Source: Caballeronia insecticola | GTDB lineage: Bacteria > Pseudomonadota > Gammaproteobacteria > Burkholderiales > Burkholderiaceae | DNA length: 64,000 bases | Assembly (NCBI RefSeq): GCF_000402035.1 | Contig: NC_021294.1 | Span: forward strand, 62,001 to 126,000 | Reading direction: 5' to 3' | Shown: one piece after another, positions 53,694 through 63,401 of the stretch | Position numbering within the stretch: position 1 is the first letter of the stretch | How the letters are laid out: each line of letters opens with the position of its first letter | The notes under the pieces: model-generated | What the model saw: the letters and a program-made list of their open reading frames with translations, nothing else | The model's database searches: none | What the model was told of the DNA's origin: nothing | Made by a program: the position numbers and the translations under genes

Positions 53694-53942
53694 TCAGGCC
53701 GCGAGCCTCTCGCTGCGCATGTTGCGTTGCCTCGGCGCAGGCGGATAAACGCACCAGTGTCCGTCGTCGTGACGGAAGAAAAATAGCGCACGTGCCGCCT
53801 TGCCATGACACGTCTCGATGCAGACATAACGCCGTCCGTCTGAACGCGTGCGGCTGAATTGCCGCACATGAACCGGCAGGCTTCCCGGCGCGAGCCATTT
53901 TTCGACCTGGTAACGAAGGGACTGCTCTTTCGCGCATTTCAT
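53694..53942 (-). CDS. small conserved-looking protein with Trp/Cys motifs
   Basis: An 82-residue protein. Its composition is protein-like: EQSLRYQVEKWLAPGSLPVHVRQFSRTRSDGRRYVCIETC followed by FFFRHDDGHWCVYPPAP. I believe similar small proteins occur in Burkholderia, but no function is known. The ATG at 53942 is chosen because 15 further upstream residues are not convincing. No strong SD. It is convergent with the dnaJ-like gene. Confidence 0.6.
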   Translation of the reverse strand: MKCAKEQSLRYQVEKWLAPGSLPVHVRQFSRTRSDGRRYVCIETCHGKAARALFFFRHDDGHWCVYPPAPRQRNMRSERLAA

Positions 53943-54311
53943 TTCAGTCTCCAGCACGCGGCATTCATGATCGGGTTTACGGCGCAAATGGCAGCCGATT
54001 TAACATCGATCGATAAAACTCCTGCCGCAACGCATCACGTTCCTCAGAAAGCACTTTAACTCTACGCCCGTATTCGAGAGCGGAGCCCGTTTTTGCGAAA
54101 TAGCAACAGCATGCAAACAACGGGTAAAAAGTGCGCTTCATCACGCCCGATTCACGCACGGCGCCTAAGCGCCCATGGACGTATCCTCATACAACGCGAT
54201 GCAAGGTTATGTACGCGAACGGTCATATCAATGGCCCGGTGCGTACGCTAACCGTCACTCGGAGTGGAAGCGATTCGCGTGCCTGAACGGCGCGGAATGC
54301 GGCAGCACGAG
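53943..54311. other. 369-bp intergenic stretch
   Basis: No gene, terminator or clear promoter recognised. Open frames on either strand lack SDs and have poor composition. Confidence 0.4.
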
Positions 54312-54674
54312 TCAGAGCGGGCGCGCAAAGCTCAGTTCGTGGCCGTCGGGATCGGTGAGATGGAAATAGCGCTCGTTCCACGGTGCATCGCGTGGTTCGA
54401 ATTGCGGCTCGATGCCATGCGCTTTTGCGCGGCGGTAGAAGGCGTCCACATCGGATACGTAGATGATGACGCGGCCCCAGAATCCGATCGGGGCATGCGT
54501 CTCGCCGGTGAGATTGAGAAACGAACTGCCGAGCGCGAATGAGGTGAACGCTTCGTTCTCACCGCCATGCACGATGCGAAAGCCGAGCGCCCGGTAAAAG
54601 CGTACGGCGCGCGCCATATCGTGCGTGGCGAGCGTGATCGCGCTCAGGCTTTCGATGTCCCCGGACGATTCCAT
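54312..54674 (-). CDS. VOC-family (glyoxalase/bleomycin-resistance) protein
   Basis: A 120-residue vicinal-oxygen-chelate protein. The two beta-alpha-beta units are SAITLATHDMARAVRFYRALGFR and GRVIIYVSDVDAFYRRA, ending in YFHLTDPDGHELSFARPL, a standard VOC C-terminal block. Family members bind metal and act in isomerisation, dioxygenation or drug binding; nothing points to a specific substrate. It follows the next upstream gene by 10 bp and is probably co-transcribed with it. Confidence 0.88.
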   Translation of the reverse strand: MESSGDIESLSAITLATHDMARAVRFYRALGFRIVHGGENEAFTSFALGSSFLNLTGETHAPIGFWGRVIIYVSDVDAFYRRAKAHGIEPQFEPRDAPWNERYFHLTDPDGHELSFARPL

Positions 54675-54684
54675 GCGCGCGATG

Positions 54685-55008
54685 TCACCCCGGATGATGG
54701 TGATGCGACACGAGCGACAGCACCGAGAGATCCGGATGCGTGCCATCGACGATGCTCTTGCCGATGTGCCGCGCATCGTCCACGGCGTCTTGCGCGGTCT
54801 TGTATTCGTCGTCGCCGTCGGCGTGAAAGTGCACCGCGTCGCCGGGTACGTTCGCATTCGCGCCAGGCCTGCAAACATGGCCGATATAGACGAAGCGTTC
54901 CGTCGCGCGCGGCGGCGCATGTTCGGGCGTTGGCTTGAGGTGCGGCAGCACGTGAATCTCGAAGCCTTCGTAGTCGAAGACGCGCCATTGAGCGGGATCG
55001 TCAGGCAT
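54685..55008 (-). CDS. uncharacterised His-rich small protein, upstream of VOC gene
   Basis: A 107-residue soluble protein with a His-rich C-terminus (SLVSHHHHPG). Its core is FDYEGFEIHVLPHLKP, FVYIGHVCRPGANANVPGDAVHFHADGDDEY and AVDDARHIGKSIVDG. The family is not recognised, though it looks folded and conserved. GGAGG lies five bases before the ATG, a strong initiation signal. The spacing of 10 bp to the VOC gene suggests one operon. Confidence 0.78.
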   Translation of the reverse strand: MPDDPAQWRVFDYEGFEIHVLPHLKPTPEHAPPRATERFVYIGHVCRPGANANVPGDAVHFHADGDDEYKTAQDAVDDARHIGKSIVDGTHPDLSVLSLVSHHHHPG

Positions 55009-55221
55009 GATCGCCTCCTTGGTTGTGGTTCGCTCGCCAGTCAACGTTACTCCACTTTTACGCCTGTTGGCGCGCGGAATCCAACGTCGCGGCTTCGTCA
55101 GACGAAATGCATCCGCGCAGAAATTGACACGATTTTCACACGCGACGGATACTCTCCGATGCACTTCGCGCTTCGTCCTTCGAGCGCATCCGTCTGCCGT
55201 TTCCCTTCTCCGGGGGGCGCC

Positions 55222-57468
55222 GTGAAGCCGAGTACGACACCCGCCTCGACCCCTCGCGGCGTGCGCATGCGTGTCATGCCGCGCCTGGCCGCGCTCGTCG
55301 GCGACATGACCGCGGGCACCGTCTCCACACTCGTCATGCTGTGCTACGCGATGAGCCTCGGCACGCTCATCTTCAGCGCCGATCTCGCGCGCTATGCCGA
55401 ACTCGGCGTGCCCACGGCGCTCGTCAGTTGCATCGTGACTGCGTTCGTCATCGCGCTGACGAGTTCGATGCGCATGAACATTGGCGGGCCGGACAGCAAC
55501 GCGACGGCGTTTCTCGTCGGCGTAGCGGCGGGCGTGGCGAGCAGCGTGCGCGCGAACGGCGGCACGCCCACGGTTATTCTGTTGACGGTGCTCGTCGCGA
55601 TCGCGCTGTGCTCGCTCGTCACAGGGCTGATTCTCTTTGCGATCGGCTCGTCGAAGAAAAGCCGCTCGTTGCAGTTTCTGCCCTATCCGGTGATGGGCGG
55701 CTTTCTCGCGGGCACGGGCTATTTGCTGATCGCGGGCGCGTTTCGCGTGCTGACGGGCGTCGCGCTCGACTGGCACACATTGCCGATGCTCGCGCGCCTT
55801 CATTGGCTTGCGTGGTTGCCCGCGGTGTTCGTCGGCGCACTTGCGACGATCCTCGCGCAGACCTGGCGTCACGCGGCTGCGTTGCCGCTCACGCTTGCCA
55901 TCGGCATTGCGCTCTTCTATGGACTGCTGCAAGTCGCGGGCATCACGCCCGACGATGCGCGCAGCATGGGCCTTCTGCTTCAGCACGTGCCGATGCACGC
56001 GCTGCATATTCCCGAGCTGCATCTGCCTTCGTCGCTGGCGGCGGGCGAGATCGACTGGCGCGCGATCGTCGCGCATTTGCCCGAGACGCTCATCGTCACG
56101 TCGGTGTCGGCGATCACGATCATCATGAACTCGACCGCGATGGGCGCGGCCACTGGACAGGACATCGATCTCAATCGCGAGATGCGCGCGGCGGGCCTCG
56201 CGAACATCGCGAGCGGCCTGCTCGGCGGCATGGTCGGCTATCAGTCGTACAACCGCTCGATGCTCAATGCGCGCGCCGGCGCGACGAGCCGTGTCGCGGG
56301 CGTGTTCGCCGCGCTCACGTGCCTGTTCGTGCTGATCGCATCGCCCGATCTCGTTTCGTTGTTTCCGGTGCCGGTGCTCGTCGGCATGCAGATCTACATG
56401 GGCCTGCGGCTCATGATGGACTGGCTCGTCGGCGCTTATCGCAAGCTCACGTGGCACGAATATCTGCTTGTGCCGCTGATTCTCGCGGTGATTGCGTTCT
56501 ATGGCGTGATCGCGGGTGTCGTCGCGGGCGTGGTCGTGGCGTGCGTGACCTTTGCGCTGCTGTATGGCCGCGCGGGCTGCGTGCGCATGGAGTTCGACGG
56601 CCGCACGCGCACGTCGAACGTCGAACGCAGCATCGAGGAGACGCGCCTTCTGATCGATCGCGGCGACGAGATTTGCGGCGTCTGTCTGCAAGGCTTTCTC
56701 TTCTTCGGTTCCGCGAACTCGATGCTGCAACGGATCCGCGAGCGCATTCGTTCGCACAAGCCGAAGCCCGTGCGTTTCGTCGTGCTCGACTTCGCGTGGA
56801 CCAACGGCATGGATGCGTCGGTGTCGCTTGCGTTCGTGAAGCTGCGTCAGGCGTGCGCCGCGATCGGTGCGGAACTCGTGCTCACCGCGCTGCCGCGTAA
56901 TTCGCGCGCGTTGCTCGGCCGTACCGGCACGCTCGCGCTCGGCATCCACGAGTTCGATTCGCTCGACGCGGGACTCGAATGGATCGAAGCGCAACAACTC
57001 GCCGCGCACACGAGCGCGCCGCTATGCGCGCCCGCCGCCGATTTCCGCACGATGCTCGCGCCGCATTTCACGGAGCGCGCGCTCACGCAACTGGCCGCGT
57101 TGCTCGACGTGCGCGAGATCGGCGCGGGCGAGGCGCTGTTTCGTCGCGGCGACGCGGGCGATGCGTTGTATATCGTCGAAGCGGGGCGCGTGACGGTATC
57201 GCTGCCGCTCGCGGACGGGCGCTCGGTGCGGCTGCGCTCGTTCGGACCGGGGACGATCATCGGCGAGATGGCCGTGTACACGAACGCGCCGCGTAGCGCG
57301 GATGTCGTCGCCGACGAACCCGCGCGTCTCAGACGCATGACGCTTGCCGCGCTGCGCCGACTGGAACTCGACGATCCGCTGACCGCGCAGGAATGGCACC
57401 GCTTTGTCGTGAAGATGATGGCCTCGCGTCTTGCTGTCGCGGACGAAGCGTTGCGTGCGGCGTCGTGA
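55222..57468 (+). CDS. SulP-family anion transporter with STAS-like and cNMP-binding domains
   Basis: About 748 residues. The membrane part (residues ~20-450) is SulP-like, with YAMSLGTLIFS, MRMNIGGPDSNATAFL, QFLPYPVMGGFLAGTGYLL and the ATGQDIDLNREMRAAGLANI block. A STAS-like domain follows (~475-600, CLQGFLFFGSANSMLQRIRE and VVLDFAWTNGMDASV). A cyclic-nucleotide-binding domain closes the protein (~620-745, GEALFRRGDAGDALYIVEAGRV, GTIIGEMAVYTNAPRSADVVAD). The tail suggests transport gated by cAMP or c-di-GMP. Anion unknown (sulfate, bicarbonate, dicarboxylate). The GTG at 55222 has a G-rich SD; an ATG at 55159 is an alternative. Confidence 0.87.
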   Translation: MKPSTTPASTPRGVRMRVMPRLAALVGDMTAGTVSTLVMLCYAMSLGTLIFSADLARYAELGVPTALVSCIVTAFVIALTSSMRMNIGGPDSNATAFLVGVAAGVASSVRANGGTPTVILLTVLVAIALCSLVTGLILFAIGSSKKSRSLQFLPYPVMGGFLAGTGYLLIAGAFRVLTGVALDWHTLPMLARLHWLAWLPAVFVGALATILAQTWRHAAALPLTLAIGIALFYGLLQVAGITPDDARSMGLLLQHVPMHALHIPELHLPSSLAAGEIDWRAIVAHLPETLIVTSVSAITIIMNSTAMGAATGQDIDLNREMRAAGLANIASGLLGGMVGYQSYNRSMLNARAGATSRVAGVFAALTCLFVLIASPDLVSLFPVPVLVGMQIYMGLRLMMDWLVGAYRKLTWHEYLLVPLILAVIAFYGVIAGVVAGVVVACVTFALLYGRAGCVRMEFDGRTRTSNVERSIEETRLLIDRGDEICGVCLQGFLFFGSANSMLQRIRERIRSHKPKPVRFVVLDFAWTNGMDASVSLAFVKLRQACAAIGAELVLTALPRNSRALLGRTGTLALGIHEFDSLDAGLEWIEAQQLAAHTSAPLCAPAADFRTMLAPHFTERALTQLAALLDVREIGAGEALFRRGDAGDALYIVEAGRVTVSLPLADGRSVRLRSFGPGTIIGEMAVYTNAPRSADVVADEPARLRRMTLAALRRLELDDPLTAQEWHRFVVKMMASRLAVADEALRAAS

Positions 57469-57529
57469 GACGGAGAACGGGTACGCGATCTGCTTGACGT
57501 TTAACGCTCCCTCAGCGAGACAAACGACC

Positions 57530-58057
57530 ATGATCCGCAGACTCCGCATACCGCTCATGTTGATGCTGGTCTTTGCCACGGGCGGTCTTCATGCAGAGAC
57601 CGCCCCGCAGTCGATCGCGATGCCCGACTGCACGCTGATCGACGACAACGCCGCCTACAACGACGCGCAAACCAATCGCACGCAAGCCGAACGTCTCGCG
57701 ATGACAAGCGCCGCCCTGCGCGACGATGTTCAGCAACGCGGACTCTTTCGCGTCGCCGACAACGACCAGGCGCGCGATCTGATCGCATCGCTGCAAGGTG
57801 CGCAGGACCTGAGCGCGTGCAACGGCTGCGAGTTGCGCGTGGCGAAGCAACTGGGCACATCGCGCGTCGGCGTGTGCTGGGTGCAGAAGATCAGCAACCT
57901 CATCCTCAACATCAATCTGCGCGTGGAAGACGCGGCGAGCGGCAAGATGCTGTTCCAGCGTTCGGTCGACATGCGCGGCAACACCGACCAGTCGTGGCGG
58001 CGCGCGGCAAAGGCGCTCGTCGATCTGCTCGCCGGCGATCCCTCCGCGACGCGCTGA
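57530..58057 (+). CDS. DUF2380-type secreted protein
   Basis: A 175-residue protein with a signal peptide (cut after LHA, about residue 22). The mature part (IAMPDCTLIDDNAAYND, then GLFRVADN, CNGCELRVAKQLGTSRVGVCWVQKISNLILNINLRVEDAASGKMLFQRSVDMRGNTD read in segments) fits DUF2380, a family of periplasmic proteins with a nucleotide-binding-like fold and unknown role. Four Cys are present. It lies 61 bp after the SulP gene, so co-transcription is possible. Confidence 0.75.
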   Translation: MIRRLRIPLMLMLVFATGGLHAETAPQSIAMPDCTLIDDNAAYNDAQTNRTQAERLAMTSAALRDDVQQRGLFRVADNDQARDLIASLQGAQDLSACNGCELRVAKQLGTSRVGVCWVQKISNLILNINLRVEDAASGKMLFQRSVDMRGNTDQSWRRAAKALVDLLAGDPSATR

Positions 58058-58196
58058 ACTTCCACAACGCGTCGCACGCTGCCGAATTCGGGAATTTCTC
58101 CCGGCCCCGGGCGTTGCCACCTCGATGCTTATTGGGCTAAGTTGGCCTTGCTTCCCGATGAATCGAAGGATCGAACCGCAACAGCCGGAGACGAAC

Positions 58197-59261
58197 ATGC
58201 CTGTCAGATTCAAGGCGGCGCGCATTGCCTGCGCGTCGGCCCTCGCGCCATCGCTTGCCCTTGCTGCAAGCCTCGCGCATGCCGCCGCGCCGACCGCCTA
58301 TGTGACGACCGAAAGCGCCGGCGTCGGCGTGATCGATCTCGACAACCTGTCGCTTGCGAAGACCTATGACGTCGGCAAGGACGGCCCGCGCGGCCTCTCG
58401 CTGAACAAGGACGGCACGCGTCTGTATGTCGCGAACAAGACGACGAGCGATCTCTCGGAGATCGATACCGCGAGCGGAAAAGTCGTGCGCCGCGTGAAGA
58501 TCGGCAAGAATCCGGAGTTCGTGCGCGTGTTCGGCAGCAATGCCTATGTGACTTACGAGCCTGGCGAAAGCGGTGGTCCGCCCAAGCCCGGCGAGCCCGA
58601 GAAAGACGACGACGATGCCAACTCGCCGCCGGCCGAAATCGCGATCGTCGATCTGAAGACGATGAAAGTCACGCACTCCGTCAAGAGCGGCCACGAAACC
58701 GAAGGCATGGAATTTTCGCCCGACGGCAAGCTGATTCTCGTGACCAACGAGGGCGACGATACGGTGTCGGTCTATCGCGTCGGCACGGGCAAGCCGGTGC
58801 GCACGGTGAAGCTCGCGAAGGGCTCGCGTCCGCGCGGCATCAAGGCTTCGCCGGACGGCAAGCAGTATGTCGTCACGCTGGAGAACGCGAACAAGTTCGT
58901 CGTGCTCGACGGCGGCAGCCTCAAGACCGTCAAGACCGTCGATACGAAGACAGGCCCGTATGGCGTGTCGTTCGATCCGTCGGGCAAACGTCTTCTGATC
59001 GCGGCATCGCGCGACAAGACGCTGCAGGTCTTCAATGGCGCTACGTACGAACATATGCAGGACGTGCCCGTTGGTCAGCGTTGCTGGCACTTCAGCTTCA
59101 CGCCCGACGGCTCGAAGCTGCTGCTCGCGTGCGGCCGCTCGAACGCGGTCTATGTGCTCGACGGCGCCGACTACAAGGAGATCAAGCAGATCGGCGATTT
59201 GCCGCTCGCGTGGGGCATCGTGACGTATCCGACGGCGGCGGGGTCGATCGTCGGACGCTGA
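58197..59261 (+). CDS. periplasmic YVTN-type beta-propeller protein
   Basis: A 354-residue protein with a signal peptide (cut after AHA, about residue 29) and seven-bladed beta-propeller repeats of the YVTN kind (GTRLYVANKTTSDLSEID, GKLILVTNEGDDTVSVYR, GKQYVVTLENANKFVVLD, GKRLLIAASRDKTLQVFN, GSKLLLACGRSNAVYVLD). An acidic, Pro-rich insert sits at ~125-143 (GGPPKPGEPEKDDDDANS). Relatives accompany PQQ-dependent dehydrogenases. GGAG lies six bases before the ATG at 58197. Its partner is unknown. Confidence 0.86.
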   Translation: MPVRFKAARIACASALAPSLALAASLAHAAAPTAYVTTESAGVGVIDLDNLSLAKTYDVGKDGPRGLSLNKDGTRLYVANKTTSDLSEIDTASGKVVRRVKIGKNPEFVRVFGSNAYVTYEPGESGGPPKPGEPEKDDDDANSPPAEIAIVDLKTMKVTHSVKSGHETEGMEFSPDGKLILVTNEGDDTVSVYRVGTGKPVRTVKLAKGSRPRGIKASPDGKQYVVTLENANKFVVLDGGSLKTVKTVDTKTGPYGVSFDPSGKRLLIAASRDKTLQVFNGATYEHMQDVPVGQRCWHFSFTPDGSKLLLACGRSNAVYVLDGADYKEIKQIGDLPLAWGIVTYPTAAGSIVGR

Positions 59262-59286
59262 TTCGCCCTGTAGCAAAGCACGCAGG

Positions 59287-59317
59287 ATGGCCGCCACACG
59301 CGGCCATTTCGCTTTTT
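59287..59317 (+). terminator. rho-independent terminator of the propeller gene
   Basis: An 8-bp perfect stem (ATGGCCGC / GCGGCCAT, 5-nt loop) is followed by TTCGCTTTTT, 26 bp past the stop. Confidence 0.8.
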
Positions 59318-59401
59318 GCGGCGCGTCGTTGCGCGATCCGCTCCTTGTCACATCCCGTTGCGCTGCTAGTATCCGCTTTAAGCTCGCCTGCAAGGATTGT
59401 C

Positions 59402-59812
59402 ATGCTCACCTTGGCCGGAGCATTCGAAGAAATCTGCGATTCGCCCATGCGCAAGCGCGTTTTGATCGCGGTTCAAGGCGATCGCGGCAATTGCCGCTGG
59501 TTGCCTGCGTCGATCGGCAAACACGGCGAATTCCGTTGCGCTCCCGGATCGGACGTCGATATCGAACTCGACGACGAAGCCGCCGATGCCGTTCGCCTGT
59601 TCGACGCCGGTTCGCTGTCGTCGTGCGCGCTGATCGTGCATCTCGGCGCGGTCGGTGTCGGCGCGCTGATTCTCGGCCCCGAATCGCCGACCGACGCCAT
59701 GCGCATGATGGAACAGCTGAAGGCCAACGCGCTCGAACGCTTCGTCGAAAACTATCTCGCCGAGCTTCGGCAGCGGCGGCCCGCGAAGGTTTATCCGTTC
59801 CGGCCGCGCTGA
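59402..59812 (+). CDS. uncharacterised 136-residue protein
   Basis: A soluble protein with no signal peptide or recognised domain. Its composition is protein-like (SPMRKRVLIAVQGDRGNCRWLPASIGKHGEFRCAPGSDVD read in parts, then LIVHLGAVGVGALILGPESPTDAMRMMEQLKANALERFVENYLAELRQRR). AAGGA lies five bases before the ATG at 59402. It ends 12 bp before the stop of the convergent TonB receptor gene. Confidence 0.68.
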   Translation: MLTLAGAFEEICDSPMRKRVLIAVQGDRGNCRWLPASIGKHGEFRCAPGSDVDIELDDEAADAVRLFDAGSLSSCALIVHLGAVGVGALILGPESPTDAMRMMEQLKANALERFVENYLAELRQRRPAKVYPFRPR

Positions 59813-59824
59813 GTCTTCATCGTT

Positions 59825-62185
59825 TCACTTCCACGCGTAACGCATTCCCACCCACACGCCGCGCGGCGCGCCGACGCCGAGAAACTGCTCGTTGGTCGTG
59901 TCCGCGCCGTTGAAGGTATGGTTCGGGCCGTTGAAGAAGTTCTCGCCGAGAATCGCGAAGTTCGCGTACCGCTTGTTCAGCAGGTTCTTCACCGTTGCGT
60001 ACACCTGCAATTGCTTGGTGACGTTGTAGGTCGTGTCGAGATCGATGAGAAAGTAGCCCGCGACAGTGCCGTTCGTGTCCTGATTGTTTTCGTCGCCGCG
60101 CGCGAAGATATTGCTCCGATACGTGAGATTCGTGCCGATATTCCAGCGCGCGATCGGGTTGTAGTCGAGGCGTAGTTTCACGGTGTTGGCCGGAATGCCC
60201 GGAATGCGATCGCCCGAATGCACGGTGATGTTGCCGTCGTCGTCCGCGCTCGAATTGCTGGCGCTGCTTTCGATCCATGTCGAACGATACGTCGCGTTCA
60301 CGTAGCTATAACTCGCCGCGACGCCGAGCGGCCCCCATTGCGTGCGGCCCGCGAGTTCGAAGCCTTGCCGGCGCGTCTTGCCGACGTTCTGAAAATAGCC
60401 GAGCGTGCTCGCCGCGCCCTGACTGCTGACGAACTGAATATCGTCGGTCAGCGTCGTGCTGTAGGCTGCGGCGCTCCACGTCGTATGCGCGCCGATACGG
60501 CCGCGCGCCCCAACTTCGAACGTCTTCGAGATCACCGGCTTCAAGTCCGGATCGGCGATGAAGTCGTTCGGCAGCGAGCAGGGCGCTTCCGGGTCCGCGC
60601 ACGCGAGTTCGATGGCGGTCGGCGAGCGCATGCCTTCGTTATACGTGGCGTAGGCCGTGAAATACGGCGTCGGATTCCAGTTGAAGCCCACGGCCGGATT
60701 GAAGCGCGAAAACGTATGCCGTCCGTCGAGCAGCGGCTGCACGCCGCTTTCATCGCCGATGGTCGCCTTCGACCAGTTGTAGCGGCCGGCGAGCGTCATC
60801 GACCATTGTTCCGTGAACGACAGCGTGTTCTCGAAGTAGATGCCCCAGTTCTCGTTGCGCGTCTTGGCGTCGGTTGTCGGCGCGAACGGACCCGTGCCGA
60901 TGGTCGCGCGCGAATCGGTGAATTCCGCCGGCTGCGAGGATTGCGTGAAGTGCGAATTGGCGAAGTCGCCCGCGGCGCCGAGAATCAGCTGGTTGTCCAT
61001 GCCGAACAGCTTGTTGAGCAGCGTGAGTTGCAGGCTCGCGCCGTAGCTGTCGGTCACGATCACCGACTGATCGTTGGTGGCCTGCGTGAGTTCGTCGGCG
61101 TCGTCGCCATCGGGATCGAAATCGTCGTTGACGTTGCTGCTCACGTTCTTGTTGCGATAGTGCCGGTAATACACGTTGCCGCTCAACTGAATGTTCGGCG
61201 TGATGTAGTGCTCCGCGTTGATCGTCAGATAGCCGACCTGGTTTTCGTTCGTATCGGGGAACGTGTAGGCCTGCCGGAAGTTGTCCATGAACGAGCGCGG
61301 AATCGTCTGCGAGCCGTTCAGCGTGTTGTCGGCGCCGCCCATTGACACGGAAATGGTCGTATCGGCGTCCGTGTAGCGCAGCTTGCCGAACGCCTGCCGC
61401 AGACGGCTCGAATTGTGATCCGCCCAGCCGTTGTCGTTCGTGACGTTCGCGGTGAAGTAGTAATCGAGGTGATCGCCGATCACGCCGCCCTGTTCAATCT
61501 GCGCGGCCTTGCGGCCAAACGAACCGAAGCTCAGGTCCACATTGCCGCCCGGATTGCTGCGGCCGTTCTTGGTCTGCACCGCGATCGCGCCGCCCAGCGT
61601 GTTCAGGCCGAAGGTCGGATTCGAGCCGGGGATGATCTGCATCGTCTGGATCGCGGCCTGCGGAATCAGGTCCCAGTTGACGACATCGCCGAACGGTTCG
61701 TTGATGCGCACGCCGTCCATGAACACCGATAATCCCTGCGGCGTGCCGAGCAAGGGCGACGCCGTGAAGCCGCGATACAGGATGTCGGTTTGCGACGCGT
61801 TGCCCTGCGCGTCGTTGGTATCGACGCTCACGACGTTCTTCTGCAAGTAATCGGTGGCGGTCTGCGAATGCTGCGATTGGATTTCGCTGCCCTTGATCGT
61901 CTGCACGTTGGCGGGCACTTTTTCGAGCGGCGTGCCGACGCCCACGAGCGGCGTCGTGCCGACGACGATGATCGAAGGCAGCTCCGTATTCGGCGGCGTA
62001 CCGGCCTGCGCGACGGAAGCCGGCGCCGATGCAGCCGCGGGCGCTTCGGCCGCGTCGGTGGCGGGCGGCGTCTGCGCCCACGCGGCCACCGTGATGCTCG
62101 CGAACGCGCTGCCGAACACGAGCCTGAGACCGGCTCGGGGTTTGAACGGATGCGCGGGCGCGGGCAGGCGCTGCATGCTCTTCAT
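59825..62185 (-). CDS. TonB-dependent outer-membrane receptor
   Basis: A 786-residue receptor. After a signal peptide (cut after WA, about residue 37) and an Ala/Pro-rich linker come a TonB-box-like ELPSIIVVG, the plug domain (VPANVQTIKGSEIQSQ, then GLSVFMDGVRINEPFGDVVNWDLIP and GGAIAVQTKNGR) and a 22-strand barrel ending with GVWVGMRYAWK. It imports a large or scarce ligand (siderophore, vitamin, sugar or cofactor) using the Ton system; the ligand cannot be named. GGAG precedes the ATG at 62185. It is divergent from a UhpB-like sensor kinase. Confidence 0.93.
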   Translation of the reverse strand: MKSMQRLPAPAHPFKPRAGLRLVFGSAFASITVAAWAQTPPATDAAEAPAAASAPASVAQAGTPPNTELPSIIVVGTTPLVGVGTPLEKVPANVQTIKGSEIQSQHSQTATDYLQKNVVSVDTNDAQGNASQTDILYRGFTASPLLGTPQGLSVFMDGVRINEPFGDVVNWDLIPQAAIQTMQIIPGSNPTFGLNTLGGAIAVQTKNGRSNPGGNVDLSFGSFGRKAAQIEQGGVIGDHLDYYFTANVTNDNGWADHNSSRLRQAFGKLRYTDADTTISVSMGGADNTLNGSQTIPRSFMDNFRQAYTFPDTNENQVGYLTINAEHYITPNIQLSGNVYYRHYRNKNVSSNVNDDFDPDGDDADELTQATNDQSVIVTDSYGASLQLTLLNKLFGMDNQLILGAAGDFANSHFTQSSQPAEFTDSRATIGTGPFAPTTDAKTRNENWGIYFENTLSFTEQWSMTLAGRYNWSKATIGDESGVQPLLDGRHTFSRFNPAVGFNWNPTPYFTAYATYNEGMRSPTAIELACADPEAPCSLPNDFIADPDLKPVISKTFEVGARGRIGAHTTWSAAAYSTTLTDDIQFVSSQGAASTLGYFQNVGKTRRQGFELAGRTQWGPLGVAASYSYVNATYRSTWIESSASNSSADDDGNITVHSGDRIPGIPANTVKLRLDYNPIARWNIGTNLTYRSNIFARGDENNQDTNGTVAGYFLIDLDTTYNVTKQLQVYATVKNLLNKRYANFAILGENFFNGPNHTFNGADTTNEQFLGVGAPRGVWVGMRYAWK

Positions 62186-62360
62186 CGTCGTCTCCTCTTC
62201 TTTTCCGATCCACGCATCGAGAATGTTTCTTTGAATGAAAGCGTCGCATAAGAATGAGCGCGTGCACCGGGAGCTTTTCCCGATCGCGCAGGGAAGCGTT
62301 CCCAATCGCGTTCCAGGCACCCCGCCGCACGACGAAGCGGTGCGTAGAATGCATTCCGTG

Positions 62361-63401
62361 ATGCCAACCGAATCCCTGCCCACTCTCGCGAAAGATGCTG
62401 AGCGCCGCGCGCCGGTCTGGCGCGATCTCGCGCTTGTGCTCGCGTTGACGTTGGTGGCCGGCGCGCTCTTCGCGAGATTCGACTTCAGCGAATACGCGTA
62501 TCGCCTGACGCGCAGCGCCGAGCGCTTTCAGGTCGATGAATTGCCGCCGACGCTCGTCGTGCTCGCGATCGGCTTCGCCTGGTTCGCGTGGCGGCGCTAT
62601 CGCGAGGCGCAATCGGAAGTGCGCAGGCGGCGCGCGCTCGAAGAGGAAGCGGAACATCTGCTGGCCGAGAACCGGCGGCTCGCGAGTCAGGCGCTCGCCG
62701 CGCAGGAAACCGAGCGGCGTCATCTCGCGCGCGAACTGCACGACGAACTCGGCCAATACCTCAACGCGATGTCGCTCGATGCGGGCCGTATCCGCGATCT
62801 GTCGGCGCAACGCGAGGCGGAGATTCATCGGCTGTCGCTGGCGCTGATGCAAAGCGCGACGCACGTGTATCGCGAGATCGGCGGAATGATCCGCAAGCTG
62901 CGGCCCATCGGGCTCGATGAATTCGGCTTGCCCACCGCGCTCGAACATTGCGTCGACGGATGGCGCGAGCGGCTGCCCGACGCGAGCTTTACGCTGGCCG
63001 TGGAAGGCGATTTCGACAATCTGAGCGATGCGCTCAACATCACGCTTTACCGGCTCGTGCAGGAAGGGCTGACGAACGTGTCGAAGTTCGCGCGGAGTTC
63101 ACGCGTGGAGATTTATCTGGCGCGCGCGCCGGGCAATGCGCAGGGCGCGGGCGAGATCGTCGTGACGATGGCCGACGACGGCCCCGGCGTCGATCTCGCG
63201 AAGCCGCGCGCGGGCCTCGGGCTGATCGGCATGCGCGAGCGCGTGGAAGCGCTCGGCGGCGAGTTTCATCTGGCAAGCGAACCGGGCGCGGGCTTTCTGT
63301 TCGGCGCGCGCGTGCCGGCTCAGGCGGGACTGCCGCTGCCCATCGAACCGAACGAAGCGGTGAACGCGGCGTCGGCGGAGCCGGTGAAATCGGCGAAGTG
63401 A
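62361..63401 (+). CDS. membrane sensor histidine kinase, HisKA_3 type
   Basis: About 346 residues. Two membrane helices (DLALVLALTLVAGALFARF and LPPTLVVLAIGFAWFAW) enclose a very short periplasmic loop, so it probably senses the membrane or a partner such as the neighbouring receptor. The dimerisation box is ETERRHLARELHDELGQYL (phospho-acceptor His), and the HATPase has TMADDGPGVDL and GLGLIGMRERVEALGG. ATG 62361 or 62349 are both possible; neither has an SD. Its 3' end overlaps the convergent response regulator gene by 82 bp. Confidence 0.88.
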   Translation: MPTESLPTLAKDAERRAPVWRDLALVLALTLVAGALFARFDFSEYAYRLTRSAERFQVDELPPTLVVLAIGFAWFAWRRYREAQSEVRRRRALEEEAEHLLAENRRLASQALAAQETERRHLARELHDELGQYLNAMSLDAGRIRDLSAQREAEIHRLSLALMQSATHVYREIGGMIRKLRPIGLDEFGLPTALEHCVDGWRERLPDASFTLAVEGDFDNLSDALNITLYRLVQEGLTNVSKFARSSRVEIYLARAPGNAQGAGEIVVTMADDGPGVDLAKPRAGLGLIGMRERVEALGGEFHLASEPGAGFLFGARVPAQAGLPLPIEPNEAVNAASAEPVKSAK

